Assembly: GCA_963573315.1 (NCBI GenBank)
Contig: OY752147.1
Coordinates: 1,550,001-1,614,000, forward strand
Direction of reading: 5' to 3'
DNA from: Entomortierella parvispora
Taxonomy: Eukaryota; Mortierellomycota; Mortierellomycetes; Mortierellales; Mortierellaceae
DNA length: 64,000 nucleotides
Below the pieces are notes generated by a model. That model did no database searches. It worked only from the letters and a program-made list of their open reading frames with translations, and was not told the origin of the DNA. The position numbers were made by a program, and so were the translations under genes. Of the stretch, positions 54,430 through 64,000 are shown piece after piece (within the stretch, counting starts at the first letter, position 1; each line of letters opens with the position of its first letter).

Positions 54430-57004
54430 CTATGCTTGGGTCAAAAGGCCGTTATGACGGAGGAGTGCCTCTACTTCCACGTCGGCTCTACCTCTGAACT
54501 CCTTCCAGACAAGCTTGGGATCTGTAGCACCGCCGTACGCCAAGATCGTATCCCTATACTTTCGTCCTATCCGCTTTCGAGACTCGTCTGAGGACTGCTC
54601 CTCAAGAGCTGCATACGCATCGGCCGAAAAGAGCTCGCTGTACTTGTATGAATAGTAGCCTGCTGCATAACCTCCTCCAAAGATATGACTAAAGCCACAC
54701 AGGAATTTGTCTTCGGGAATAGGAGCGACCAGGAGCGTCTTCTTTCCCATGCGTTTATCCACATCAAAAATCGTCTCTTGGCTCGACTTGGGATCGAATT
54801 GAGTATGGAGCTCCAGATCGAGCGTAGCAAAGTGAAGCTGGCGCATCATGGCCATTCCTGCCAGGCACTCGCGACTTGACATGATAGACTCCTTCATGTC
54901 CTTGGGCAGAGGCTCCTGAGTCTTGTAGTGGCGAGCCATACGATCCAGCCAGTGAGATTCGTAGGTAAAGTTCTCCATGAATTGCGAGGCGACTTCAACG
55001 AAATCCCATTCGACACCCTTGATACCGGATGCCTGGGGGTAGTCCACAGTCGTGAGCATGTGCTGAAGGCAGTGTCCAAACTCATGGAAGAGCGTGACGA
55101 CATCATTGAACTTCATACGCGATGGCTCCGAGTCGGATTCTGGTGGAGGTTGGTTGCAAATCATGTATGCAACAGGGACACGGACATCGCCAGTCAAGGG
55201 GTCCTTCATTCTCGTCACCAAGAGATCCATCCAGGCACCAGACTTCTTTTCCGCGCTACGGCTGTAAAAGTCTCCATAAAAGTACGCAAGCAACTTCTTC
55301 CCTGGGCCAGCGTCTTGGACCTTGTACATCTTCACCTCCTTGTTCCAAGTCGTGATTCCTGCCTTGGCCTGCTCATCTGCCTTCATCTCTGAAACTTCAA
55401 TCCCAAAGTTATCCCGCGCCACCTCAAACAGAGTATCCATCACACGGGGGAAGACCAGGTACTCTGAAATTTGATCCGCCGAGTACTTAAACCTGTCCTT
55501 GCGGTATTCTTCGCCAACGTATCCAGTGTCCCATGGCTGGAGTGCGCCTTCAAAACTCAACTTTTGGTGCGCAAATTCGGTCAGCATCTCCAATTCTTTC
55601 TTGGCTGCAGGCAAAGTTGCCTTGTAAAGTCGGTCGAGAACCTCGGTAGCGGCCTCCACCTTGGAAGCCATCTTTTTGGACAGAGACATGGCACCATACG
55701 TTTCAAAACCAAGCATGTTCGCCTCCTCCTTGCGTAAAGCCAAAATCTCGTTGATAATGGGCTCGTTATCCTGGCTGCCCTCGGACGCCTTCTTCACGTT
55801 GGCGCGATAAACCTACAACACAAAAAGATGGCAGCTTAGTCGTGGGCCTTTTTTTACCGTTCAATAAATGTCGAAGTGGAAATGGAAACTGACTTACAGT
55901 CTCACGAAGGTCGCGGTTTTTACAGTTCATCATAAATGGCACCAGAGTAGGTCCATCCAAAGTCACAGCCCAGGGTCCAGTCTCTGCATTACCTTCACCG
56001 TGTCCTCGACTCTGAGCGTGCTTGGCCATGGCTTGGAGCAGACTTTTGGGGCATCCTTCCAGATCGCCCTGGTTTGTCACAATTTTGGCGTAAGCCTTGG
56101 TTGAATCCAGCACGTTGTTACTGAAGCTGAGGCTCAACTTTGCCAATCTCTCCTGAATCTCATTGAATCGCTTTTGTTTTTCCGCATTGCCTTCACCCTC
56201 CAAACCAAAGGCGACACCGCTCAGCTTCATGCCCTGGATAGTTTTCTCTACGATGCGTTTTTGCTCCTGGTCAAGAGAATCCCAGGTGGCTGGATCCTGT
56301 TGCATTTTTGTCAAGGCATCATAAAGCTCTAGTGACTGACCCATCTTGAGCGCAATCTGGACCATCATGGGTTGGACAGTCTCGACGGCAGCACGCAGCT
56401 CTGGTGAGTCCTTGACGTTGCCAAGATGATGGACAACACCAGCTCGCTCAAGATCGTCCTCGAGGTCCTGGGCTATATTTGCAGAATCTTGTTAGAAGGG
56501 TAATAGGCAGGAATTCGTTTTTTGCAGCAGAACGCATGCGGTCTTACTCAGTCCCATGGTTCCTTCCCAGGTGGGCGTGAAGTTCTTTGAGCGTTCTGTA
56601 AATTCCTTTTCAATGTATTGGACCAACGCTGTCATGGCTGGAACGACATGTTCGGGCTGAATCGAAGCAAAGTCGGGGAACTCTTTCCAGTTTAAGACCG
56701 GGTTCGTCCTGAACTCGGCAATCTCCTTTTTCTTTTCCTGTGCCGAGGCTCCCACCGCGGTTGTGTTTTGGGAAATGGGCCCAGGAGTGGTCTTGTTGCC
56801 TGTGATCGTGGCCAGCGCCCTGCGGATCGTCAGAGGTCCTCCTGAAGCAAATAGAGGGCGAAGCCGGGTGTTGGCGGAAGCGACGTGGAGTCGTCCGGGG
56901 GCCTTGTTGGTTGAGCGGGTAATGCCTGGAGCTAGTGATGAATGGGCCCTGGCGCTGGCATGACGGGCCAGTCGGGAAGAGGCAGTGGTGATGGAGCGCA
57001 GCAT
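54430..57004 (-). CDS. Oligopeptidase of family M3 (thimet/oligopeptidase A type), probably mitochondrial
   Basis: Three exons: 56548-57004, 55898-56472 and 54430-55812 (donors GTAAGA and GTAAGT, acceptors ATATAG and TTGTAG). The frame gives 804 residues. The ATG at 57004 starts MLRSITTASSRLARHASARA, a basic, Ser/Arg-rich mitochondrial targeting sequence. An earlier in-frame Met (57049) would hide it behind a Pro/Ser/Leu-rich leader. The first 130 residues exceed the family's usual start. The catalytic zinc motif HEFGH lies at about 587-591 (TLFHEFGHCLQHML), with the third ligand Glu in the following EWDFVEVASQFMEN. The substrate-binding end has FGGGYAAGYYSYKYSELFSA. These enzymes cut short peptides, for example spent presequence peptides in the matrix. 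The gene shares a 195-bp divergent promoter with the CENP-H gene. Confidence 0.92.
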
Positions 57005-57199
57005 GGGAGGTGGATGTGAGAGGGAGGGAGGGAGAGAGAAGAGATTCATGCCTTGGGCATTGTCCGTGCACTGCGCGCGGAAGTCGTACTGATCCGTCTT
57101 GTGGCTTTGCCCATTCCCGCGTTCATTTCATTCATTATTCATTCGTGGCTCTCTCTTGTCATCTCTAGACGACACACCAGAACCTCGGCCGCTGTGGAC
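57005..57199. promoter_or_regulatory. Bidirectional promoter between oligopeptidase and CENP-H genes
   Basis: Only 195 bp separate the two start codons on opposite strands. It has a CATTCATT/TTCATTCATTATTCATTC block (57122-57142) and a GAGGGAGG run next to the oligopeptidase start. Both core promoters must lie here. Confidence 0.6.
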
Positions 57200-58449
57200 A
57201 TGGCTACATCAACAGCATCAACAACATCAACGGGAGCAGGAGCAGGGGCAGGTGCAGGGAATAATGCATTGTTGCTCACCCTCGAAGAGCAGATCCTTCA
57301 GCTTGCTGATCATGAAGCATGGCTCGATGCTCAGATTCGGGAACTGGAGTTTGCCAATAGTTATGGTAATGGAAACGCACCGCCATGCTAGGACGCGTTG
57401 GGAACCGAACAGAAGGAACCCTGTGTTCCAACGTAGAATGGAAGCTCATTCTTGAAACTTGCTCGATAGAATCCGATCCTGCACCCTCAGAAAGCGAGCC
57501 TGCCGAAGTTACGAGAAGTCGCGTCGAGCAAAACATTGATATTCTCAAACAAGAATTGTCCTCCTCTGTAACAATGGACAGCGTGCGAACCAAGGTTCTT
57601 GAAAGGTAATCGCCGTAACTGGAGGACATCCTGAACAAAATCATACGACATCTAACAATATCAATGTCCTATCCTTCGGTAGTGCACAAGCATACCAAGT
57701 TGTGCTAAAGAGTCTGTTCAAGAGCGACCAAGATGTACATGAGAGGTAATTCAGCTTGAGCAAGGAAGTCTTTGAAAATAAGAGTCTTTTCTCATCACTT
57801 TGCCCTGCACAGACCTCTAGCAATGGCAATTGAAGAACGAGACAAGGCGGTCACCGAATATCTACACATTCATCAAGATCTGCAGCAGACTCGAAGGGAG
57901 CTGTCCCAAGTACAGATGCAAGTACTAGGTATGTAGAACAAAAATGGTATATGAAGCGATACTCTTGGTTTTACAGAGACCATACGTGTTCACATGTTGC
58001 TCGCGTCATAGACTCTCAAGACGAAAACAGAAAGTTGGCCCAGTCATTAGCTTCGGAAACGGAGTCTATGAAAGAAGCGGTTGCGTCACAAGATTCAAGC
58101 AGTAACCGACGCATGATGCAAAGGTATGGGAAGGCGATACCTTAGAAAGAGTATGGGATTTCTTTCATGATGATTAACTAACGAACGCCTTGCTTTGGAA
58201 CCCTGCGTACAACTGCACTCAGAACGGAGGAAGAACTCAAGACGGTTAGAATGAAGCACAGCGTCGTCTCCAATGTGTTACAGGTAGCCCAAGATAAAAC
58301 TGCGATCTTGCAAAACCTCGTTTCTTGCTCACTAACCCATATTTCCACGATTGCTGACCATTTAGGGTCTTTTACTGGAAAGTGATATTGATTGGGCCAA
58401 CGACCCTCACTACCTGGATGTCATGCTTAAACTGAAGAGCACCGACTAG
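57200..58449 (+). CDS. Kinetochore protein CENP-H (fungal Fta3/Mcm16 counterpart)
   Basis: Seven small exons: 57200-57365, 57470-57605, 57683-57745, 57813-57928, 58012-58123, 58223-58283 and 58366-58449. All use GT-AG ends and fit in phase, giving 245 residues. The start MATSTASTTSTGAGAG precedes an acidic coiled coil (LTLEEQILQLADHEAWLDAQ). Further helices are KAVTEYLHIHQDLQQTRREL and DENRKLAQSLASETESMKEA. The C-terminus reads VSNVLQGLLLESDIDWANDP, then HYLDVMLKLK. It matches the conserved end of CENP-H, where an xNxxQxLIxxSGVxWAxDP pattern is followed by a short Leu-rich helix. Length also equals that of animal CENP-H (about 247). CENP-H is part of the inner-kinetochore CENP-H/I/K complex. 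The second exon may instead begin at 57437, adding 11 residues. No single exon is long, so the identification rests on the joined frame. Confidence 0.78.
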
Positions 58450-60315
58450 GCAAGTATACTAGAGGCATTCATTACAATCGATACAATCGACACATCGATA
58501 TACCCGTCCTCAAGGCTGTCGCCGCTTGCTCCAGCGTTTGATCTGGCCTTTGATCATTGAACCCCCACCTCCCTTCCGACCTTTTAGAGGCTGTTTTTTG
58601 GCATCCGGTGGGCTTTACCTCAGAACCTGTTGGCTGCGTCAAAAGTCTGTGGCGTCGGTCTCAGCCGGCCGATATTTGGCAGAGGACAACATTAAAGCAA
58701 CCATTTCTTTTACCCTATTTTTCCAGGGTGCATTGTGCAACCCTCCAGCAGCATCCACAACAAAGGATGACAAGGAAAGGCATTTGTCAAGCGGAGATAG
58801 AAGACGCGTGCTAGCTCTTTGTGTGCGTTTCTCTTTGGATGAGAGAGGAATTGGGGGTCATTCCACATGTAGTCCTCCCTGGCAATCGATAAAAAGAAGC
58901 AAGCAGGTGCCGTGCCTCCCACATCCATTTTCCCGACTCTGACCAGCTCCCCGTCCATTTTCTGCAAATCTCTGCAGTTTACCGTTCAAGAATTGCAGAA
59001 AAGAAGCCTCGAAAACAAAGCAAGGAAAAGCATATGCCAACTGACTTGCCGAGCCCGTGAATGCCCTTGGAGGATCTGGTAAGCAGCTCGTCCTTTTTAG
59101 ATTCAAATTTTCATGTGCGATAGCCCAGTGTTTGTTGGTCAGGGTCCCTAGGCTCTGCAGCTGCCAGCCCTTGTGAAGCTGTGGCGTGGTCCTTTTTCAC
59201 GAGATGTTTGATCGAGGTGTTCCCGGAGAGGGAGCCCAGAGACGCCCCTTCTTCCCGTGCATTATCCACCGCCCGCCCGCTTTTGACCTGACCGAAGGGG
59301 AGATGGAGGGAGACCGAGAGAAGAGAGAGTCTACTCTTCAGTGCAGTCCAGATACAGAGAGGATGATCCGCATCGTCCCACACGGTGTGTGCCTGGGCCG
59401 TGCCTGAACGGTCATGTCCTCTTGTCTTCCTTTGGTCCGTCCCCTGCAGTTTTCGTCCTGACAGCAGTCTAGCGGCCCATGTGCCTAAGATAACGATCCA
59501 AGGACCACGGTCCTCCACTTCCTCCCTTCTCTTGCGCACCCTCCTCCACCCACCCACCGGCCGGGCTGTGCCCAAATGAACAAAGGATGAGGAAAGGGAA
59601 AAAAAAAAGAGAGAGATATATTATTACCACGATGGCTCTCTGTTCTCTCGATGCTCTCATCCACTCACCACACCCTCACCCTCTCTCTTACCCTCTCTCT
59701 TACCCTCTTCTCCATCTCCCTCTCCCTTTCCGTCGTTCTGTTCCTCACTCTTCTGCCGCTGCCGCCGATACTAAGCGCGCCCCTGCACTCGTGTTGCCTG
59801 TTTGTCTCTTTGTTCCTTTTTTCCATTCCCCATCCCGAATTCAAAAAAGACAACCAACCCCCCTTGCTGCTCTCATCCCCCATCCACCCCTTCCTTCATC
59901 CTCCTTCAAGAGACATCTCTCTCTCTCGAGTCTGCCTACTTTTTTTTTTTTTTTTTTTCTGTACCCTTCCTCCCCTTTGCCCTTTATCTGTTCCCCTCCA
60001 TTGCTGCACTCTTTTCGATTAATACCCCTTTCTTAAATTATCCGATAACGACCAAAAAAAATCCTTTTTCCTCAGTACCCCTTCCCTATTATTCCCTGCC
60101 CACCCCTTCATACGCGTTCTCCAGCTCCTCATCATCTTGTTGGCAGAACTAACCGCCAGAGAACCTCGATTGCTTGACTGCTATCATCATCCGTTGCCTC
60201 CTTTTGTTTTGTTCAGCTCGATCCGCCCATAAATATCGCTCAAAACCGATCGTCCCCCACCAACCAACCACTGTTGTCTCTTTCCCCCCACCAAACACCC
60301 CTTCGCCAAACGACT
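58450..60315. other. 1.9 kb intergenic region
   Basis: Between the CENP-H stop and the Ser-rich protein start. The right half is strongly pyrimidine-rich (CTCTCTTACC repeats at 59680-59710, a T19 run at 59941-59959), a likely promoter and leader for the gene at 60316. The left half has short, unconvincing frames. No gene is supported. Confidence 0.55.
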
Positions 60316-61557
60316 ATGCCGCATCTGTTAGAATCCACTCGCACCTATCTCAAGACGTCGACCAAGCTGGGTCGGCGGCTGAGCAGCTACAGGGAGGATT
60401 CAAGTGCGAGTGAGGCCAGTCTATCAGAGGCAATTGTCCCCTCGACTGGAGGAGGAACCCAACAACAACAGCGACAACATCGCCCCTCGCCCCAAAATCG
60501 CCTCTCGGCCTTGTTTACTCTCGACGGTTGGAACAGGAATTCAGTGTCGACCGAGGAGCGCGCCTCGAGCAAAGTGAGACCCGAGACATTTGAACCACCC
60601 ACAGAGACCGTGCCAAGACTGAGCGAAGACGACTCCAAGAAGAAGAAGCGCAAGAGCAGCAGCAGTCGAAAGTCCAACAGCATCAGCGACAAGATGTCGA
60701 GCTCGTCCATGACAAGCAAGGATTTGACGCCGTTGGCGCTGCCAGTGACCCCAGCAGCACAGACGCCGAGATCCGCGCAACGCAACTCCGATGCTAGTAT
60801 GCCACGAGGCAGGTCGCTAACGCTCTCAGTTCCCGCCACAACGTCTTCTTCATCTTCGCAAGGTACCACCACCAGTGAGCACCAACTAAATGCCTGGAGA
60901 CGTCAACTGCTCGAGGAGAGCATCATGCATTCTCTTCAGCTTGGCTACGGTGCCAACAGCTCTTCGCCCCGTCCCTCTTCTTCCACACACCGATCCAGAT
61001 CTCGTTCTCGATCCCTGAAACGCAGTGCCCTAGGCCGCAGCCGCAAGGCTAGAGAACAACAAGCCTCGAAAATCTCTGCCTCCATGTCCAAGGATCTGCC
61101 ACCGTGCCCTTCCGGTCCCGACTCTTCTCTGCATGTCGTTGACAGAGGTCTTGCCGTCCCCGCTGGATCCGGCCATGTCCTTCAAGAGCACAAGGCTGGC
61201 AACAAGAACAGCCCATACCAGATGTTGCTGAACCCATCCTCGACCAACATCACCCATTCCTTTGCCAGCTTTACATTGGAGCTTCCTGAACACCAAGCTT
61301 CCCATGTGATGTCTTCCTCGGTGGTTCCGAATCTCTTCAAGATCAAGCAGACCCCAATGCCCCTCGTGGCCGATGGTCCAACCGGTCGTTCACGAGGAAG
61401 AAGAGATTCGGCAGCGTCTAATTTCAAGTTTGGAGGCAACGGCAGTAATCTCTCGCCTCGAGTCTTGACTGGACGGGTCAACACCTTGGTGGACGATGAT
61501 ACCAAGGAGAATAGACTGCCCGCTCTTCCCAACAAGGCACCCGTGATCGCTGTTTAA
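60316..61557 (+). CDS. Disordered Ser/Arg-rich protein of unknown function
   Basis: 413 residues from the ATG at 60316 (MPHLLESTRTYLKTSTKLGR); the frame is open slightly upstream but has no ATG there. The composition is Ser, Arg, Thr and Pro rich with short basic runs: KKKKRKSSSSRKSN near 115 and RSRSRSRSLKRSALGRSRKA near 235-260. Small Gln and Ser runs also occur. The C-terminal third has more ordered patches (YQMLLNPSSTNITHSFASFT, HVMSSSVVPNLFKIKQ) and ends NRLPALPNKAPVIAV. Many Ser-Pro and RxxS sites suggest phosphorylation. I recognise no domain. The gene has an unusually long pyrimidine-rich leader. Coding status rests on length, composition and isolated position. Confidence 0.62.
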   Translation: MPHLLESTRTYLKTSTKLGRRLSSYREDSSASEASLSEAIVPSTGGGTQQQQRQHRPSPQNRLSALFTLDGWNRNSVSTEERASSKVRPETFEPPTETVPRLSEDDSKKKKRKSSSSRKSNSISDKMSSSSMTSKDLTPLALPVTPAAQTPRSAQRNSDASMPRGRSLTLSVPATTSSSSSQGTTTSEHQLNAWRRQLLEESIMHSLQLGYGANSSSPRPSSSTHRSRSRSRSLKRSALGRSRKAREQQASKISASMSKDLPPCPSGPDSSLHVVDRGLAVPAGSGHVLQEHKAGNKNSPYQMLLNPSSTNITHSFASFTLELPEHQASHVMSSSVVPNLFKIKQTPMPLVADGPTGRSRGRRDSAASNFKFGGNGSNLSPRVLTGRVNTLVDDDTKENRLPALPNKAPVIAV

Positions 61558-63392
61558 CCCCTTTCACTTTATACCTTCTCTTCTAAATTACCTTCAATTA
61601 ATAGCTTCATCATATATACAGAAAAGTACGACATTCTTCTTTAGTTTCTCTTGACCCTTCCCAAAGGATATTTTCCTTGGCGACCTTTCCTTTATACCAA
61701 AAAGCCATGGGTTTTTTTTTCTTTTTCTTTTCTTTTTTTTTCTTTTTTTTTCCTTCTTTCTTTGTGGAAGTATAGTGTAGGGCGAGCTTCAAGTCCCTGA
61801 GTCAGCTTTGCCAATCCCATTGCTCTTTTTTTCTTTTTTTTTCAGGATCTTTTGATATCTCAATGTCCTTCTTTACAGGGTGGCGGCCTCAGATCCTTTC
61901 GGCGCCACCAAAGTATCATTTTTGGTTTTTTTTTTTTTTTTTTTTTTTTGGTTCCGAATAAATCGCGTAAGGTCACAATGTCATTATTTTATTGCAGTAT
62001 TATGGATCATCTTGTTGTTATCGTTCTCCATTGTCCCTGTCAGACTCGTCTCACGGCCTTTTGGACATCTCAGTTTTGCGTGACACATCCTTTATTAGGG
62101 TGCTCGATCTTCTATGCAAGTCTACTGCGTTGATCCTTGTGCTCTCACATAGTCGACTCTGTTCATTTGTCTGTGGGTTTTCTCTCTCTTTTTTTTTTTG
62201 TTAGTATCTGTTTCGATATGCAGGAAGTCATGCACCCCTCCCCTCTCCATGGAGCAATGAAAGGAGGTGCCTTGAGACCAGCAGACAAGATGAATTGTCA
62301 TGAATTGTGATGAATTGTGGGCAAGCATAGAAATGAATGGCGTCGTTGTTGTGCCTGTTGGTCCTTGATCCGCCTCTTTTGCTGGCTGATAAGTTCTTTA
62401 GGAAACAAAAGGGAATTGGTCGCATGAATCAAAAAGAGCGAGAGAGAGCACCGACCCCAAGCCAACAAGCATGTTGACCCCACCCCTCCCTCCCCCTCTC
62501 CGTGCGCGAAAACAAACGGAATCGACCTTCCTTCCTTCCCTTCTCCTCCCAGTGCGTTGGGACGGGATGTGGTTTGAAGGGAAGGGAAGGGGAGTACGTT
62601 GACGCAGTCCGTCCTTGTCGCAATTCTGAAAGGCAGCGAAAGACTCAACTCTCGGCAAACATACCCAGTGAGGGAAAGAGAGAGAGAGAGATGCGACGAA
62701 CGTGCCAGTGTTCGTCAAAGATGGAGTCATGGTGCAGACCGCCGCCCAACTGGACTAGAAGTTGGACACCGTTGTCCGTGAGACTCGATATTTTGTTGTT
62801 GTTTTTTTTGGCAGTGACAATCATTGCGTCCGTGCATCGTGGGCTGAACAAAGGATGGCTGCAGCAAGAAGAAGAAGAAGAGACCTCGCTGCATCGTCGC
62901 GCTTGTTCACTTGATGCTTCCTTTCCTTTCTTTCTTCAACCCCCACTCTTGCATTTGGACTTTGCCTTTGTCTCCTTCATTCCTCCATCGCCTGTTATCG
63001 CTCCTTCTCCTTTATCCCCTCCCTTCGCTTGTTCTCGTAGTGGTCCTCGCAAAGATCAGATCAGATCAAGAGATCCCTTTTTTTTTCTTTTCGTCAAAGG
63101 GATCGCCTCCCCTTTTGCTTTTCTCATCACATCCTCTTTGTCCCTTCCTCCTCTTCTTGTCCGTCACCACTCCACTATCGCCTTGCCTCCTTCCCTCCCT
63201 CTTCTCCAATCTACTTCCTCCTCTTCTTCCTCCTCCCCCTCAGTACACGGCAACATCTCTCGCAAACGTTTCATCTCCAAAAGAAGAAAACCACAACCGT
63301 CTGTATCCATTTGCAGCTGGCGCCCTGAGCATCATCCTTTGGACCTGCTCTCTGATCTTCGCCGATCCACTTCAAAGACTGTATTCGGCACA

Positions 63393-63429
<37 letters not shown>

Positions 63430-64000
63430 CTCGTGGAGTCGACACTCGCCCGTCCAGAGTCTACATACTACGCCCAGCACAGTAACTGTAAGCAAAAACT
63501 CCAACTCATTTCTTTCTTTGTCCCCCTGTTATGACAAGCACAGACACGTCAGGAACGGTTGGTGGCATCGAGGGGACGGAGGTCCAAAAAAAAACTTTTT
63601 CTCTCTCTCTTTTCTTCCTTTGCACAACATTTGTCAAACAACATCGTGAAAAAAAACACAACAGACTGTAACCCAGACAGACATGCCTCCTGGCCCTGTC
63701 CAACCATCCCCCCCATCCCGCCATTCTGCCCAGCTGACCGGTTGAACTCTCTTCTTCTACATAGTCCACGAACAACAGTTTAGTCCAAACTCTTGCTTTT
63801 TTTCTTACGAGGTAAAGAATACTTGCCCCTCCACGCCCATGGATACTTTGCGGGGATACAATCCACGCTGCCGTCAAAGACCCATCCATCCATCCTTCCT
63901 TCCTTCTTTTCCTGCTCAACGAGAACGTGAATCCATGACGAGGGGACGGGACATCAGCGGGGATGGGCGTTTGGACCCTGCTGGGCATGTCATCTTTGCT
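61558..64000. other. Right-edge region without a supported gene
   Basis: Homopolymer tracts are dense here: T21 at about 61926-61949, mixed TTTTC runs at 61712-61755, and T24 or more at 63402-63426. Plus-strand frames around 62500-63534 are Phe/Leu/Ser/Pro low-complexity. One short stretch near 63250-63400 encodes a hydrophobic segment (LYPFAAGALSIILWTCSLIF) that could be part of an exon running past the window, but this cannot be shown. Confidence 0.5.
63400..63426. repeat. Long poly(T) tract
   Basis: A run of more than 20 T. Similar T or A runs occur at 2574-2596 (A), 12546-12563, 12648-12667, 54365-54381, 59941-59959 and 61926-61949. Nearly all lie outside coding exons. Confidence 0.85.

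Noticed and set aside
60387..60872. 161-codon minus frame opposite the Ser-rich protein
   Set aside because: Antisense shadow created by AGC/TCG-rich serine codons.
62502..63534. Two overlapping plus-strand frames of over 200 codons
   Set aside because: Composition is Phe/Leu/Ser/Pro from pyrimidine-rich DNA, runs through poly(T), and shows no domain.

Overview
This is a eukaryotic, fungal window. Genes carry short GT-AG introns (about 60-120 nt, one near 410 nt), AATAAA-type 3' signals and compact spacing on both strands. The coding content is typically fungal: DGAT1, SAR1, COG3, ATP synthase subunit f, eL8, a DDT/WHIM chromatin protein and S10 and M3 peptidases. The mix of many F-box/LRR genes, polyQ zinc-finger regulators and abundant homopolymer and microsatellite tracts suggests an early-diverging fungus, most likely Mortierellomycota (Mortierella/Linnemannia-like). 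That placement is an inference; no marker gene was compared.

Layout. 0.5-8 kb: two C2H2-type regulators flank an F-box protein that carries a nucleoporin-like FG repeat array, with a decayed copy of the same F-box gene beside it. 8-13.6 kb: a 5.6 kb gene-poor stretch. 13.6-21 kb: an F-box/LRR gene and a very large AAAP-family amino-acid transporter. 21-28 kb: mostly non-coding, holding a 3 x 35 bp tandem repeat, the small four-exon gene for mitochondrial ATP synthase subunit f (ATP17-like), and a patch of decayed, repeat-flanked mobile-looking sequence. 28-35 kb: a secreted serine carboxypeptidase converging on SAR1, then DGAT1. 36-44 kb: an unrecognised multi-pass membrane protein, a DDT/WHIM protein and an SLC25 carrier, all on the minus strand. 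44-53 kb: COG3 (10 exons) and a tandem pair of F-box paralogues, converging on ribosomal protein eL8. 54-58.5 kb: a mitochondrial-type M3 oligopeptidase transcribed divergently, across 195 bp, from a seven-exon gene that I read as CENP-H. 60-61.6 kb: a disordered Ser-rich protein. The last 2.4 kb has no supported gene.

There is no operon logic. SAR1 (COPII budding), COG3 (Golgi tethering), DGAT1 (ER lipid storage) and the carboxypeptidase are all endomembrane genes, but their proximity is probably chance. Five F-box loci (four intact, one dead) in 64 kb point to active expansion of this family. I found no CRISPR array, no rRNA, no confident tRNA and no complete transposon. The least ordinary items are the FG-repeat F-box protein with its dead paralogue, the transporter with a loop of about 950 residues, the DGAT1 whose FYxDWWN signature has lost its Asp, and the CENP-H gene assembled from small exons.
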